NCBI GenBank assembly: GCA_040007095.1 | Contig: JBDTVS010000042.1 | Span: forward strand, 1 to 34,562 | Direction: 5' to 3' | DNA from: JBDTVS01 sp040007095 | GTDB lineage: Bacteria; Acidobacteriota; Vicinamibacteria; Vicinamibacterales; CAVVIG01 | DNA length: 34,562 bases | Part shown: piece after piece, positions 16,193 to 25,300 of the stretch | Layout: each line of letters begins with the position of its first letter | Numbering within the stretch: the first letter of the stretch is position 1 | Made by a program: the position numbers and the translations under genes | The notes under the pieces: model-generated | Told to the model about the DNA's origin: nothing | Seen by the model: the letters and a program-made list of their open reading frames with translations, nothing else | Databases searched by the model: none

Positions 16193-19150
16193 ATGATGGT
16201 TCGCGTGCAGAGGTTAACGCTTGCGCTGGCGGTGGTGTTGCTGCCAGCGGTAGCGTACGCGCAGGGCTCGATTACGGGCACTGTTCGCGATTCCTCGGCG
16301 GCGGTTCTGCCCGGCGTGACGGTCGAGGCGTCGAGCCCGGTGCTGATTGAAAAGGTCCGCTCGGTCGTGACCGACGCGACTGGCCAGTATCGCATCGTCG
16401 ACCTGCGGCCCGGCGCCTACGCCGTCACATTCACCCTGACCGGCTTCAGCGCCGTGCGTCAGGAAGGAGTCGAGCTCACCGGGTCGTTCACGGCGACGGT
16501 CAACGCCGAGATGCGTGTCGGCGCCGTGGCCGAGACGGTTACGGTCAACGCCGAATCGCCGATCGTCGACGTGCAGAACGTGACGCAGCAGCGGGTCTTC
16601 ACGGCCGCTGTGCTCGACACGATTCCAGCCGGCAGAAGCTACATGAACGTCGCGGTGCTGCTGCCGGGCGTCACGGCGACCCAGGCGGGCCGGGGCACCG
16701 TGCTCGACGTCGGCGGCACGACGAACCTGCAGACGACGTCGTTCCAGATCCATGGCGGCCGCACCACCGATACACGCGTGATGATCGACGGCGTACGCAT
16801 CAGCAACGCGCTGGCGACCTCGTCGGTCACGAATTTTGTGCCGAATCAGGGCAGCACGTCTGAAGTCTCGGTTGACTACAGTGCGACGTCGGCCGAGCAG
16901 CCGTACGGCGGCCTGAAGATCGATCTGATCCCGCGCGAAGGCAGCAACAACTTCAGGGGCGGGGTGTTCGCGTTCTTCGTGAACGACAAGTGGCAGGGCA
17001 GCAACCTCTCGCAGGACCTGCAGGACCGCGGCCTGACCACGCCGAACTCGATGCGGCGCGCCTACGACTTCAACCCGTCGTTCGGCGGCCCGCTCGTCAA
17101 GGACAAGCTCTGGTTCTATTCCTCGGTGCGGTTCCAGGAGGGCAGCAGCTACGTCGGCGGCGTCTACGTCAACAAGAATGCCGGCGACCCGAGCAAGTGG
17201 ACGATTGACCCCGACCCGACGCAGCAAGGCGTGTTCTTCGTCCGCCAGAACAGCGGCAATACGCGGCTGACGTGGCAGGCGGCCCAGAAGCACAAGATTT
17301 CGCTGTTCTACGACAACCAGTGGCGGACCTGGGACGACGGGCGGGCCGGGGTGTCGCCGGAGTCCTTCGTCAACTATCGCTTCCCGCTCAACCGTCTGGG
17401 GCAGATCGGGTGGACGTCGCCGCTGACCAACACCCTGCTGATCGAGGCGCGCTTTGCCAACCGCGGAGAGGGATTTGGCAACCTCCTGCCGGACGAAGGC
17501 TCGCTTTGGCGATCGCTGATTCCGGTCAGCGAGCAGTCGACCGGCACCTGGTACCGCGGCAAGGGCGGCGACGGCGGCGCCAACGCGGTGTTCGGCAAGA
17601 ACGCGCAGAACATCTGGATGACGTCGCTGGCGCTGTCGCGTGTGACGGGGGCCCACGCCTTCAAGTTCGGGTTCACGAACAACTGGGCCACGACGACCAA
17701 CACGATGGCCTCCAACGACTACAACATGAGCTTCCGCTTCAACAACGCCGTGCCGAATCAGCTCACGATGTATGGCACGCCGACGCGGACTGGGTCCCAG
17801 ATCCGAGCCGATACCGGCCTCTACGCGCAGGATCGCTGGACGCGCGGGCGGATGACCCTGAACATGGGCGTGCGCTACGACCACTTCGAGGGCGGCTACC
17901 CCGAACAGTACCTTGGTCCCGCCTTGTGGCAGCCGACGAGGGATCTGACGTTTCCCGACACCGTCGGCAACAGCGTCCACAGTGTCACGCCGCGGGGGGG
18001 CGTCGGCTTCGACCTGTTCGGCAACGGCAAGACCGCGCTGAAGGTGAACATCGCCAAGTATCCGCTGGCGATCGGCGCGACCGGCGACCCGTCCGCGATT
18101 ACCAACGCCGTCACGCGCACGTGGACCGATGCCAACCGCAATTTCGCGCCGGACTGCAACCTGCTGAACCTTCAGTCGCAGGATCTCCGCGCGAGCGGCG
18201 GCGATTTCTGCGGCACGGTGTCGGATCTCAACTTCGGCCTGCCGACGTCGGTAACGGCGTATAACCCCGACACGCGTTTCGGCTGGAATACCCGCGAGTA
18301 CAACTGGGAATTCGGGACGAGTGTGCAGCACCAGTTGATGCCGCGCGTGGCGCTCGACGTCGGCTATTTCCGGCGGTGGTTCGGGAACCCGCGCGTCACC
18401 CAGAATCGGGCCACTACGGCGGCCAACTACGATCTCTTCAGCATCATCGCGCCGAGGGACCCGCGGTTGCCGGACGGCGGCGGCTACGTGATCAGCGGCC
18501 TCTATAATCTCAACCCGAGCAAAGTCGGGGCCGTCGACAACTACCAGACGCTGTCGAGCCAGTTCGGCGACCAGTACGAGCATTGGAACGGCGTCGACTT
18601 GAGCATCAACGCCCGCCTCGAGGGCGGCTTGCTGCTGCAGGGCGGCTTGAGCACCGGACGCACGTCAACTGACAATTGCGACATCGTCGCGAAGTCGGGG
18701 AACAATCCAAGCCCGTTGTATTGCCACGTCGACACGGCGTTTCTGACCCAGGTGAAGCTGCTCGGCTCGTACAATGTGCCGCGGGTGGATATTCAGTTCG
18801 CCGCGACGTTCCAAAGCACACCGGGTCCGGCCATCGCGGCGAACTACCTTGCCACCAATGCCGATGTGCTCGCTACGCTCGGGCGTCCGCTCTCAGGCGG
18901 CGCCGCCAACGTGACGGTGAACCTCGTCGCGCCGGGTACCCTGTATGGCGATCGCGCGAACCAGTTGGACATGCGCTTCTCGCGGGCTTTCAAGTTCAGT
19001 ACGCGACGTGTGAGCCTCAACCTGGACGTGTACAACACCTTGAACGCCAACCCGGTTGCTCAGCTGAACGCCAACTTCGCCGTATGGCAGACGCCGCAGC
19101 GCATCATGGAGGCGCGCCTCTTCAAGGTCAGCACCCAGATCGATTTCTAA
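16193..19150 (+). CDS. TonB-dependent receptor, Oar-like, with carboxypeptidase-regulatory domain
   Basis: A 985-residue outer-membrane receptor. I chose ATG 16193 (with ATG 16196 next to it) because GGAGG precedes it and a signal peptide follows (MMVRVQRLTLALAVVLLPAV, cut near AYAQ). Residues about 26-110 form a carboxypeptidase-regulatory-like beta domain (GSITGTVRDSSAAVLPGVTV, then TDATGQYRIVDLRPGAYAV). The plug follows (SVTVTAESP-like TVNAESPIVDVQNVT), then a long barrel containing FNPSFGGPLVKDKLWFYSS. The protein ends in Phe, as barrel proteins normally do. This family is greatly expanded in Acidobacteriota and often imports large or plant-derived substrates. Lying between the two cytochrome sets, it is the likely entry port for their substrate, which is inference. 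Confidence 0.92.
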   Translation: MMVRVQRLTLALAVVLLPAVAYAQGSITGTVRDSSAAVLPGVTVEASSPVLIEKVRSVVTDATGQYRIVDLRPGAYAVTFTLTGFSAVRQEGVELTGSFTATVNAEMRVGAVAETVTVNAESPIVDVQNVTQQRVFTAAVLDTIPAGRSYMNVAVLLPGVTATQAGRGTVLDVGGTTNLQTTSFQIHGGRTTDTRVMIDGVRISNALATSSVTNFVPNQGSTSEVSVDYSATSAEQPYGGLKIDLIPREGSNNFRGGVFAFFVNDKWQGSNLSQDLQDRGLTTPNSMRRAYDFNPSFGGPLVKDKLWFYSSVRFQEGSSYVGGVYVNKNAGDPSKWTIDPDPTQQGVFFVRQNSGNTRLTWQAAQKHKISLFYDNQWRTWDDGRAGVSPESFVNYRFPLNRLGQIGWTSPLTNTLLIEARFANRGEGFGNLLPDEGSLWRSLIPVSEQSTGTWYRGKGGDGGANAVFGKNAQNIWMTSLALSRVTGAHAFKFGFTNNWATTTNTMASNDYNMSFRFNNAVPNQLTMYGTPTRTGSQIRADTGLYAQDRWTRGRMTLNMGVRYDHFEGGYPEQYLGPALWQPTRDLTFPDTVGNSVHSVTPRGGVGFDLFGNGKTALKVNIAKYPLAIGATGDPSAITNAVTRTWTDANRNFAPDCNLLNLQSQDLRASGGDFCGTVSDLNFGLPTSVTAYNPDTRFGWNTREYNWEFGTSVQHQLMPRVALDVGYFRRWFGNPRVTQNRATTAANYDLFSIIAPRDPRLPDGGGYVISGLYNLNPSKVGAVDNYQTLSSQFGDQYEHWNGVDLSINARLEGGLLLQGGLSTGRTSTDNCDIVAKSGNNPSPLYCHVDTAFLTQVKLLGSYNVPRVDIQFAATFQSTPGPAIAANYLATNADVLATLGRPLSGGAANVTVNLVAPGTLYGDRANQLDMRFSRAFKFSTRRVSLNLDVYNTLNANPVAQLNANFAVWQTPQRIMEARLFKVSTQIDF

Positions 19151-19228
19151 AAACGTCAAACGCAGGGGGCCGCGGAGGACCGAGCGGGCAGGCTCGCTGA
19201 ACGTACGCTCGCACCACGAGCGGGGAGG

Positions 19229-21706
19229 ATGACGACGTCAGTAAGCTACCGGGTGATTGCGGGATTGGTGGCGGTGTGGTGCGCCGGCAGCCTGAGTGCG
19301 TCCGGCGTGTCGGCCGCCGTGGGTCGTCCTGCGCGGGCTCAGTCGGCCTCACCCGCATCCCCCGACGGGTCGGTTTCCTCCTCGCCTCGCCCGGCCGTGC
19401 CGGCGTCCGCAGCCGAGTCGCGGCTCGTGCTGGATCGCTACTGCGTCGGCTGCCACAACGAGCGTCTCAAGACGGGCGGTCTGGCGCTCGACGGCATCGA
19501 TCTCGCCCAGGTGCCGCGTGATGGCGGGATCTGGGAAAAGGTGATTAGAAAACTGCATAGCGGCACCATGCCGCCCCAGGGCGTTCCGCGCCCCGAGCAG
19601 GCGACGCTGTCTGCGGTCATCGGATGGCTGGAGGGTGAGCTCGATCGGAACGCCGCCCGCAGCCCCAACCCCGGACGGCCGGTGCTTCATCGTCTGAATC
19701 GCACGGAGTACGCGAACGTCATCCGTGACCTGCTGGCCCTCGACGTGGACGTCTCCTCGCTGCTGCCGCCGGACGACTCGAGCTACGGCTTCGACAATAT
19801 CGCCGATGTGCTGCGCGTGTCGCCGGCGCTGCTCGAGCAGTATCTGACGGCAGCCAGGAAAATCAGCGCGCTGGCGGTCGGCGATCCCGAGATCGTTCCG
19901 GCGTCCGACACGTATCGCGTGCGGCACGATCTCTCGCAGGATCGGCACGTGGAGGGTCTGCCGCTCGGCACCGTCGGCGGGACGCTGGTGCGCCACAACG
20001 TTCCGCTCGACGGCGAGTACGTGCTGCAGGTCAAGCTGTTCCGCACGAATCTCGCTGCCATCCGCGGTCTCGAGTACCCGCATCAGGTCGAGATCAGCGT
20101 GGACGGACAGCGAGTGTTTCTGGCCAACGTCGGCGGCACCGCCGACTTCCTGGGGCTGTTCGACAACCCTAAGCCGTATTCCGACCTCGTCGACGCACGA
20201 CTGCAGGTTCGCCTCAATATGACCGCGGGACCGCATGAGATCGGGGCGGCGTTCCTGCAGAAAGCGCTGAGCGCCGGCACTGCTCAGCTGCAGCCGTTCA
20301 TTCGCAGCTCCGCCGATCCGCTCGACTTCACCGGCCGGCCGCACATCGAAACGTTGACGATCACCGGACCGTCGATGACGACCGGCCCGGGCGATACACC
20401 CAGCCGGCGTCGCATTTTCAGCTGCCGTCCTTCGAATCGGATCTCCGAGAGCCGCTGCGCGGAGCAGATTCTGAGTACGCTGGGCCGCCGCGCCTATCGC
20501 CAGCCGCTCACGGACTCGGACGTTCGGCGTCTGCTCGAGTTCTACCAGGCCGGTCGGCAGAAAGGCACGTTCGAGGCGGGCATTCAGCTGGCGCTCCGAC
20601 GGATGCTGGCCAGTCCGAAGTTTGTCTTCCGCGCCGAGCAGGAGCCCGCCAACGCCGCATCCGGCGCCGTCTACCGGGTGAGCGACACGGAACTGGCGTC
20701 GCGTTTGTCGTTCTTCCTGTGGAGCAGCATCCCCGACGACGAGCTGCTCGACGCCGCGAAGCACGGCACGCTCGGCACGCCGGTGGTGCTCGAGCGTCAG
20801 GTGCGCCGGATGCTGGCGGATTCGCGGGCGGACGCGCTCGTGACCAATTTCTCCGGTCAGTGGCTGCAGCTCCGCAATCTGCGCAACATCCAGCCCGATT
20901 CGGAGTCGTTCCCTGACTTCGACGACAACCTGCGGCAGGCCTTCCAGCGCGAGACGGAGCTCTTTCTTGGCAGCATCGTGCACGACGATCGGAACGTGCT
21001 CGATCTGTTTAGCGCGGACTACACCTTCGTGAACGAGCGCCTCGCACGGCACTACGGGATGCCAGGCATCTACGGGAGCCATTTCCGCCGCGTGCACGTG
21101 GCCAACGAGGCTCGGCGTGGACTGCTCGGCCAGGGCAGCATGCTGACCGTGACGTCACATACCGATCGCACATCGCCGGTGCTGCGCGGCAAATGGATCC
21201 TGGACAACATCCTCGGTATGCCGCCGCCGGCGCCGCCCGCGGTGGTTCCAGCCCTCAAAGAGAGCGACGACGCCGGCAAGCCGCTGACCATGCGGGCGCA
21301 AATGGAGATGCACCGTGCCAACGCGACGTGCGCCGCTTGTCATCGCATGATGGATCCGCCGGGCTTCGCGCTCGAGAACTTCGACGCCATCGGCGCCTGG
21401 CGCACCGGCGATAGCGGCGGCCCGATCGATGCCTCGGCGCAGATGGGCGATGGTTCGCGCATCACCGGCGCGGTGGGGCTTCGCCAGGCGTTACTCAGCC
21501 GGCCGGAGCTGATTGTCGGAACGATCACCGAGAAGCTGCTGACCTACGCGCTCGGCCGTGGTGTAGAGTCCTACGACATGCCGTCCGTGCGCGCCATCGG
21601 GCGGGAGGCCGCCCGCAGTCAGTACAAGTTTTCGTCGCTGGTGCTTGGCATCGTCAAGAGCACGCCGTTTCAAATGAGAGTCGTATCCCGGCATACGCCA
21701 AACTGA
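19229..21706 (+). CDS. PSD1-type diheme cytochrome c, DUF1592 family (copy 2)
   Basis: A paralogue of the 9419-11890 gene with the same domain order and heme sites: CVGCH at residues 72-76 and CAACH at 701-705. Matching blocks include HRLNRTEYANVIRDLLALDV, GLPLGTVGG, RRAYRQPLTDSDV, LASRLSFFLWSSIPDDELL and DRTSPVLRGKWILD. Divergence is spread evenly along the protein, so the duplication is old. The heptaproline of copy 1 is replaced by PPPAPPAVVP. A GGGGAGG run directly abuts ATG 19229, too close for an ideal ribosome site, so an in-frame GTG at 19253 is a possible alternative start. The N-terminus is an export signal (VIAGLVAVWCAGSLSASGVS). It sits 15 bases before its HXXSHH partner. Confidence 0.9.
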   Translation: MTTSVSYRVIAGLVAVWCAGSLSASGVSAAVGRPARAQSASPASPDGSVSSSPRPAVPASAAESRLVLDRYCVGCHNERLKTGGLALDGIDLAQVPRDGGIWEKVIRKLHSGTMPPQGVPRPEQATLSAVIGWLEGELDRNAARSPNPGRPVLHRLNRTEYANVIRDLLALDVDVSSLLPPDDSSYGFDNIADVLRVSPALLEQYLTAARKISALAVGDPEIVPASDTYRVRHDLSQDRHVEGLPLGTVGGTLVRHNVPLDGEYVLQVKLFRTNLAAIRGLEYPHQVEISVDGQRVFLANVGGTADFLGLFDNPKPYSDLVDARLQVRLNMTAGPHEIGAAFLQKALSAGTAQLQPFIRSSADPLDFTGRPHIETLTITGPSMTTGPGDTPSRRRIFSCRPSNRISESRCAEQILSTLGRRAYRQPLTDSDVRRLLEFYQAGRQKGTFEAGIQLALRRMLASPKFVFRAEQEPANAASGAVYRVSDTELASRLSFFLWSSIPDDELLDAAKHGTLGTPVVLERQVRRMLADSRADALVTNFSGQWLQLRNLRNIQPDSESFPDFDDNLRQAFQRETELFLGSIVHDDRNVLDLFSADYTFVNERLARHYGMPGIYGSHFRRVHVANEARRGLLGQGSMLTVTSHTDRTSPVLRGKWILDNILGMPPPAPPAVVPALKESDDAGKPLTMRAQMEMHRANATCAACHRMMDPPGFALENFDAIGAWRTGDSGGPIDASAQMGDGSRITGAVGLRQALLSRPELIVGTITEKLLTYALGRGVESYDMPSVRAIGREAARSQYKFSSLVLGIVKSTPFQMRVVSRHTPN

Positions 21707-21721
21707 AAGAGGGCCGTCGCG

Positions 21722-23038
21722 ATGTTCATCACGAAAAAGTCACTACCTCGCCGGACGTTTCTGCGTGGCGTGGGTGTGACGGTCGCCCTGCCGCTGCTGG
21801 ACTCGATGGTTCCGGCGCTGACCGCGATGGGTCGATCGGCGGCAAATCCGCTCCGCCGTTTCGGCGCCATCTACATCCCGAACGGCGTCATCATGGACAA
21901 GTGGACGCCCACCGGCGGCCGCGGCTTCGAGTTCTCACCCATCCTGAAGCCGCTCGAACCCTTCCGCGATCACGTTACCGTAGTCAGCAACCTGTCGCGA
22001 GTCGACGACGGGAAGCTGAACGATCACACGGCCAGCCAGGCCAGCTGGCTGGCCGGCGTGCTCCCGAAGCGGACCGAGGCGGAAGACGTCCGGCTCGGCG
22101 TGACGATCGATCAGATCATCGCCCGGCAGATCGGCCAGGACTCGCCGTTTCCCTCGCTCGAAGTCGCGACCGAAAACTTCAGCGGCTACATCGGCGCCTG
22201 CACGCCGGGGTACAGCTGCGCGTACATGAACACCATCTCGTGGACCTCGCCGACGACGCCGTTGCCGATGGAGATCAACCCGCGCGTGATGTTCGAGCGG
22301 CTGTTCGGCGGGGCCGGCACAGAGGCGCAGCGCCTGGCGAGCCGCAGGGAAGACCGCAGTATCCTCGATTCGATCCGCGACGACGCGGAAGACTTGCAGC
22401 GGGGGCTTCCGGTTCACGATCGCCGGCGAGTCGACGAGTATCTCGACACCGTCCGAGAAATCGAGCGCCGGCTTCAGGCCGTCGAAGGCCAGAGTCGTAC
22501 GCAACTGACCTCGATCGACACGCCGGTGGGCGTGCCCGAGGCGTTCGACGAGCACGTCGGGATGTTGTTCGACCTGCTGGCCATCGCCTATCAGACCGAC
22601 CTCACCTCCGTGTTCACGTTCCTCATGGCGCGTGAAGCCAGCAACAGGGCGTACCCTCAGATTGGCGTGCCGGAACCGCATCACCTGGTCTCTCACCACG
22701 GCAACAAGCCCGACAAGATTGCCGAGCATGCCAAGATCAACACCTACCACGTGCAGCAGTTGGCCAAATTCGTCGAGAAGCTGCGCGTGACGCCAGATGG
22801 CGATGGGTCGCTGCTGGATCATTCGGCAATTCTGTACGGCAGCGGGATGAGCAACGGTAATCAGCACTCCGGCGAACCGCTGCCGCTGCTCGTGATTGGC
22901 GGCGCCGCCGGTCAAGGCAACCGCCACCTGGAGCTGCCCGTGCACACCTCGATGGCGAATCTCCTGCTCGGCATCGTGGGCAAGTTCGACGTGCCGGTCG
23001 ACAAGGTCGGGGACAGTCACGGCCGCGTCGAGCTGTAA
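21722..23038 (+). CDS. Tat-exported HXXSHH (DUF1552) protein (copy 2)
   Basis: A 438-residue paralogue of the 11946-13256 product, starting with the same residues (MFITK) and a twin-arginine signal (LPRRTFLRGVGVTVALPLLD). The HXXSHH motif is H-L-V-S-H-H at 321-326 and the C-terminal block reads DGDGSLLDHSAILYGSGMSN. Only 15 bases separate it from the upstream cytochrome, compared with 55 in copy 1, so co-transcription is nearly certain. The protein should be exported folded and act in the periplasm. Conservation of the HXXSHH residues in both copies indicates that both are under selection. The reaction is unknown. Confidence 0.9.
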   Translation: MFITKKSLPRRTFLRGVGVTVALPLLDSMVPALTAMGRSAANPLRRFGAIYIPNGVIMDKWTPTGGRGFEFSPILKPLEPFRDHVTVVSNLSRVDDGKLNDHTASQASWLAGVLPKRTEAEDVRLGVTIDQIIARQIGQDSPFPSLEVATENFSGYIGACTPGYSCAYMNTISWTSPTTPLPMEINPRVMFERLFGGAGTEAQRLASRREDRSILDSIRDDAEDLQRGLPVHDRRRVDEYLDTVREIERRLQAVEGQSRTQLTSIDTPVGVPEAFDEHVGMLFDLLAIAYQTDLTSVFTFLMAREASNRAYPQIGVPEPHHLVSHHGNKPDKIAEHAKINTYHVQQLAKFVEKLRVTPDGDGSLLDHSAILYGSGMSNGNQHSGEPLPLLVIGGAAGQGNRHLELPVHTSMANLLLGIVGKFDVPVDKVGDSHGRVEL

Positions 23039-23054
23039 CCAGGGAGGACCGGCT

Positions 23055-24527
23055 ATGCACGTGCAACGCGCTCTCGGAGTGGTCGCGCTCGCCCTGTGTG
23101 CGGGCCGCGTGCTGTTCGCCGCCGAGGGCAACGACGTCCGCCTCGTGAGCGCGATCAAGGCGGGAGACCGGCCTGCGGTCCTGGCGCTTGCCCGGAATCG
23201 TGAGGCGGTCACCGCGCGCGCCGCCGACGGGACGACTGCGCTTCACTGGGCTGTCGAGGCCGATGCGCTCGACATGGTGGAGGTGCTGCTCCGCGCCGGC
23301 GCCAGCGCCAGCGCCGCGAACCGGTACGGCGTGACGCCGCTGGCGCTCGCCGCCACGAACGGGAGCGCCGGCGTGGTCGAGGCGCTGCTGAAAGCTGGAG
23401 CCGATGCGAACGCGTCGATGCCCGAGGGGCAGACCGTGCTCATGACCGCGGCGCGAACGGGGAGTGCCGAGACGATCGACGCCCTGCTTCGCGCTGGGGC
23501 CGCGGTGAACGCGACGGAGAGCTGGCTCGGGGAAACCGCTCTGATGTGGGCCGCGGTCGAGAACCACCCGGCGGCCGTGCGGCGGCTTGTCGACGGCGGC
23601 GCGGACATCAACGCCCGGTCCGCGCTCCAGGTCTATCCGCCGATGAACTATCCGGCGACCGGTCTTGTTCGTATGGCCATGCCGCGGGGCGGATGGACGG
23701 CTCTGATGTACGCGGCGCGGCAGGGCTCGCTCGACGCCGCGGGTGCCCTGGCGGAGGCCGGCGCAGACGTGAACCTGACCGATCCCGACCGGACCACGGC
23801 GCTGCTCCTGGCACTTGTCAACTCGCATTTCGACGTCGCCGCGCTGCTCCTCGAACGCGGCGCCGATCCGAACATCGCGGATGTGACCGGGAAGGCCGCG
23901 TTGTACACGGCCGTCGATGCGCGCAACCAAGAACGGTTGTTCAGTCGGCCGATAGCCAAGCGATCCAACGCGATCAACAGCCTCCAGCTCATCACGCTGC
24001 TCCTCGAGCGCGGCGCGAAGCCGAACGCGCGGCTGAGCCGCCCACTGCTCCAACGGGCGCATAACGCCGGCGATGCGACCTTGGGCGCCGGCTCGACGCC
24101 GTTCATGCGCGCCACCAAAGCGGGCGATGTCGTCGGCATGCGTCTGCTGATCGAGCACGGCGCCGATCCGACTCTCACGCAGGCGAACGGGACGACGGCT
24201 CTCATGATTGCCGCCGGCGCCGGGCAAGCGGCGCAGGCCGACGACGAGGAAGTCGAGGGCGGCGGCAGCGCGTCGACGGCGATCGAGGCGATCAAGTTGT
24301 GCCTGTCACGAGGCGCAGACGTCAACGCCGTCAATAACTCCGGTGACACGGCCCTGCACGGCGCCGCCGCCAAGGGAGCGGATCCGATCATCCGCTTCCT
24401 GGTTGAGAAGGGCGCGAAGCTCGACGTCGAAAACTATCAGGGCCTGACGCCGCTTCAGGTCGCGATGGGTAGCCGGAAGAGCATCCCCGCTACCGTGGCG
24501 CTCCTGCGTGAGTTGTCCGGAAAATGA
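23055..24527 (+). CDS. Secreted ankyrin-repeat protein (copy 2)
   Basis: A 490-residue ankyrin protein. ATG 23055 follows AGGGAGG and begins a signal peptide (MHVQRALGVVALALCAGRVLFAAE); the open frame upstream of it is only read-through. Ankyrin units are evident in DGTTALHWAVEADALDMVE, GETALMWAAVENHPAAV, WTALMYAARQGS, STPFMRATKAGDVVG and DTALHGAAAKGADP. The unit WTALMYAARQGS and the block DVTGKAALYTAVD align with the same units in copy 1, so the two are paralogues rather than independent acquisitions. There is no Pro-rich C-terminal tail. It starts 16 bases after the HXXSHH gene without the nested hairpins seen at the same place in copy 1. Confidence 0.88.
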   Translation: MHVQRALGVVALALCAGRVLFAAEGNDVRLVSAIKAGDRPAVLALARNREAVTARAADGTTALHWAVEADALDMVEVLLRAGASASAANRYGVTPLALAATNGSAGVVEALLKAGADANASMPEGQTVLMTAARTGSAETIDALLRAGAAVNATESWLGETALMWAAVENHPAAVRRLVDGGADINARSALQVYPPMNYPATGLVRMAMPRGGWTALMYAARQGSLDAAGALAEAGADVNLTDPDRTTALLLALVNSHFDVAALLLERGADPNIADVTGKAALYTAVDARNQERLFSRPIAKRSNAINSLQLITLLLERGAKPNARLSRPLLQRAHNAGDATLGAGSTPFMRATKAGDVVGMRLLIEHGADPTLTQANGTTALMIAAGAGQAAQADDEEVEGGGSASTAIEAIKLCLSRGADVNAVNNSGDTALHGAAAKGADPIIRFLVEKGAKLDVENYQGLTPLQVAMGSRKSIPATVALLRELSGK

Positions 24528-24643
24528 GCTGAGCCACGAAAGCCGCGGAGCACGTGGAGATCGCCGGCAGCCTTTCTCGGCGAACTCTGGGTTGGCGTTC
24601 TGCACGTCTCTCAGATGGATCTGCCGTTCGAGAGGAGCGAAAC

Positions 24644-25246
24644 ATGCTGAAGAAGTGCCTGGCCGTGACGGGCATGCTGACCTTGATCGGTACGCCGTCG
24701 TGGACCCTTCACTCGCAGGGGCGCACGCCCGCGGCGCCGGGGCTGACTGCCCTCGACTACATTGAGATTCAGCAGTTGGTGAGCAAGTATCCGTGGGCGA
24801 TCGACAACTGCACGAACAACGGCTACGACTACGCCGATCTCTATGTGTCCGATGGCATGTTCATGAACAGCCTTTCGCCCAATCGATGGGTCGGCCGCGA
24901 TAGGCTGGCCGAGGCGGCCGGCGGCGGCCCACGCGGCTGCAAGAAGTTGACGGACGCGTCGAACGCGAACCGAACGCATACGATAGGGAATCTCGTCATT
25001 GAGCCGTCGATCGAAGGCGCGATCGGGAGGTCGTATCTCATTTATCCAGGCGTCGAAGGCGGCCACTCGGATCCGCAGCACGCAGGACATGTCGGCGGCT
25101 ACCAGGACGTCTACGTGAAGACGTCGCAGGGCTGGCGCTTCAAGTCCCGGGTCCATGTCTTCCCGCCCACCGTTCCGGGCACGTTCACGATTCCTGAAGC
25201 CAGCGCTGCGCCGGTGGGACGAGGCGCCGCCGCGCCCGCTCGCTGA
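24644..25246 (+). CDS. Secreted NTF2/SnoaL-like protein (copy 2)
   Basis: A 200-residue protein from ATG 24644, chosen because AGAGGAG precedes it and a signal peptide follows (MLKKCLAVTGMLTLIGTPSW, then SQG). The NTF2-like domain opens with LTALDYIEIQQLVSKYPWAI, carries DYADLYVSDGMFMNSL and THTIGNLVIEPSIEGAIGRS, and ends with a single YQDVYVKTSQGWRFKSRVHV, which in the paralogue at 14979 is tripled. It is the fourth gene of the second set. A small-molecule binding or isomerase-like role is typical of the fold but cannot be assigned. The C-terminus is Ala/Pro/Gly-rich. Confidence 0.82.
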   Translation: MLKKCLAVTGMLTLIGTPSWTLHSQGRTPAAPGLTALDYIEIQQLVSKYPWAIDNCTNNGYDYADLYVSDGMFMNSLSPNRWVGRDRLAEAAGGGPRGCKKLTDASNANRTHTIGNLVIEPSIEGAIGRSYLIYPGVEGGHSDPQHAGHVGGYQDVYVKTSQGWRFKSRVHVFPPTVPGTFTIPEASAAPVGRGAAAPAR

Positions 25247-25300
25247 CCGGAAGGTCTATGCGTATATCAGCCCTGGCCGCTGCCGCCGCTCTCTCCGTGC

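Noticed and set aside
16214..18583. 789-codon open frame antisense to the TonB receptor
   Set aside because: The plus strand encodes a complete receptor with signal peptide, plug and barrel. The antisense product is a featureless Arg/Val/Ala-rich sequence.
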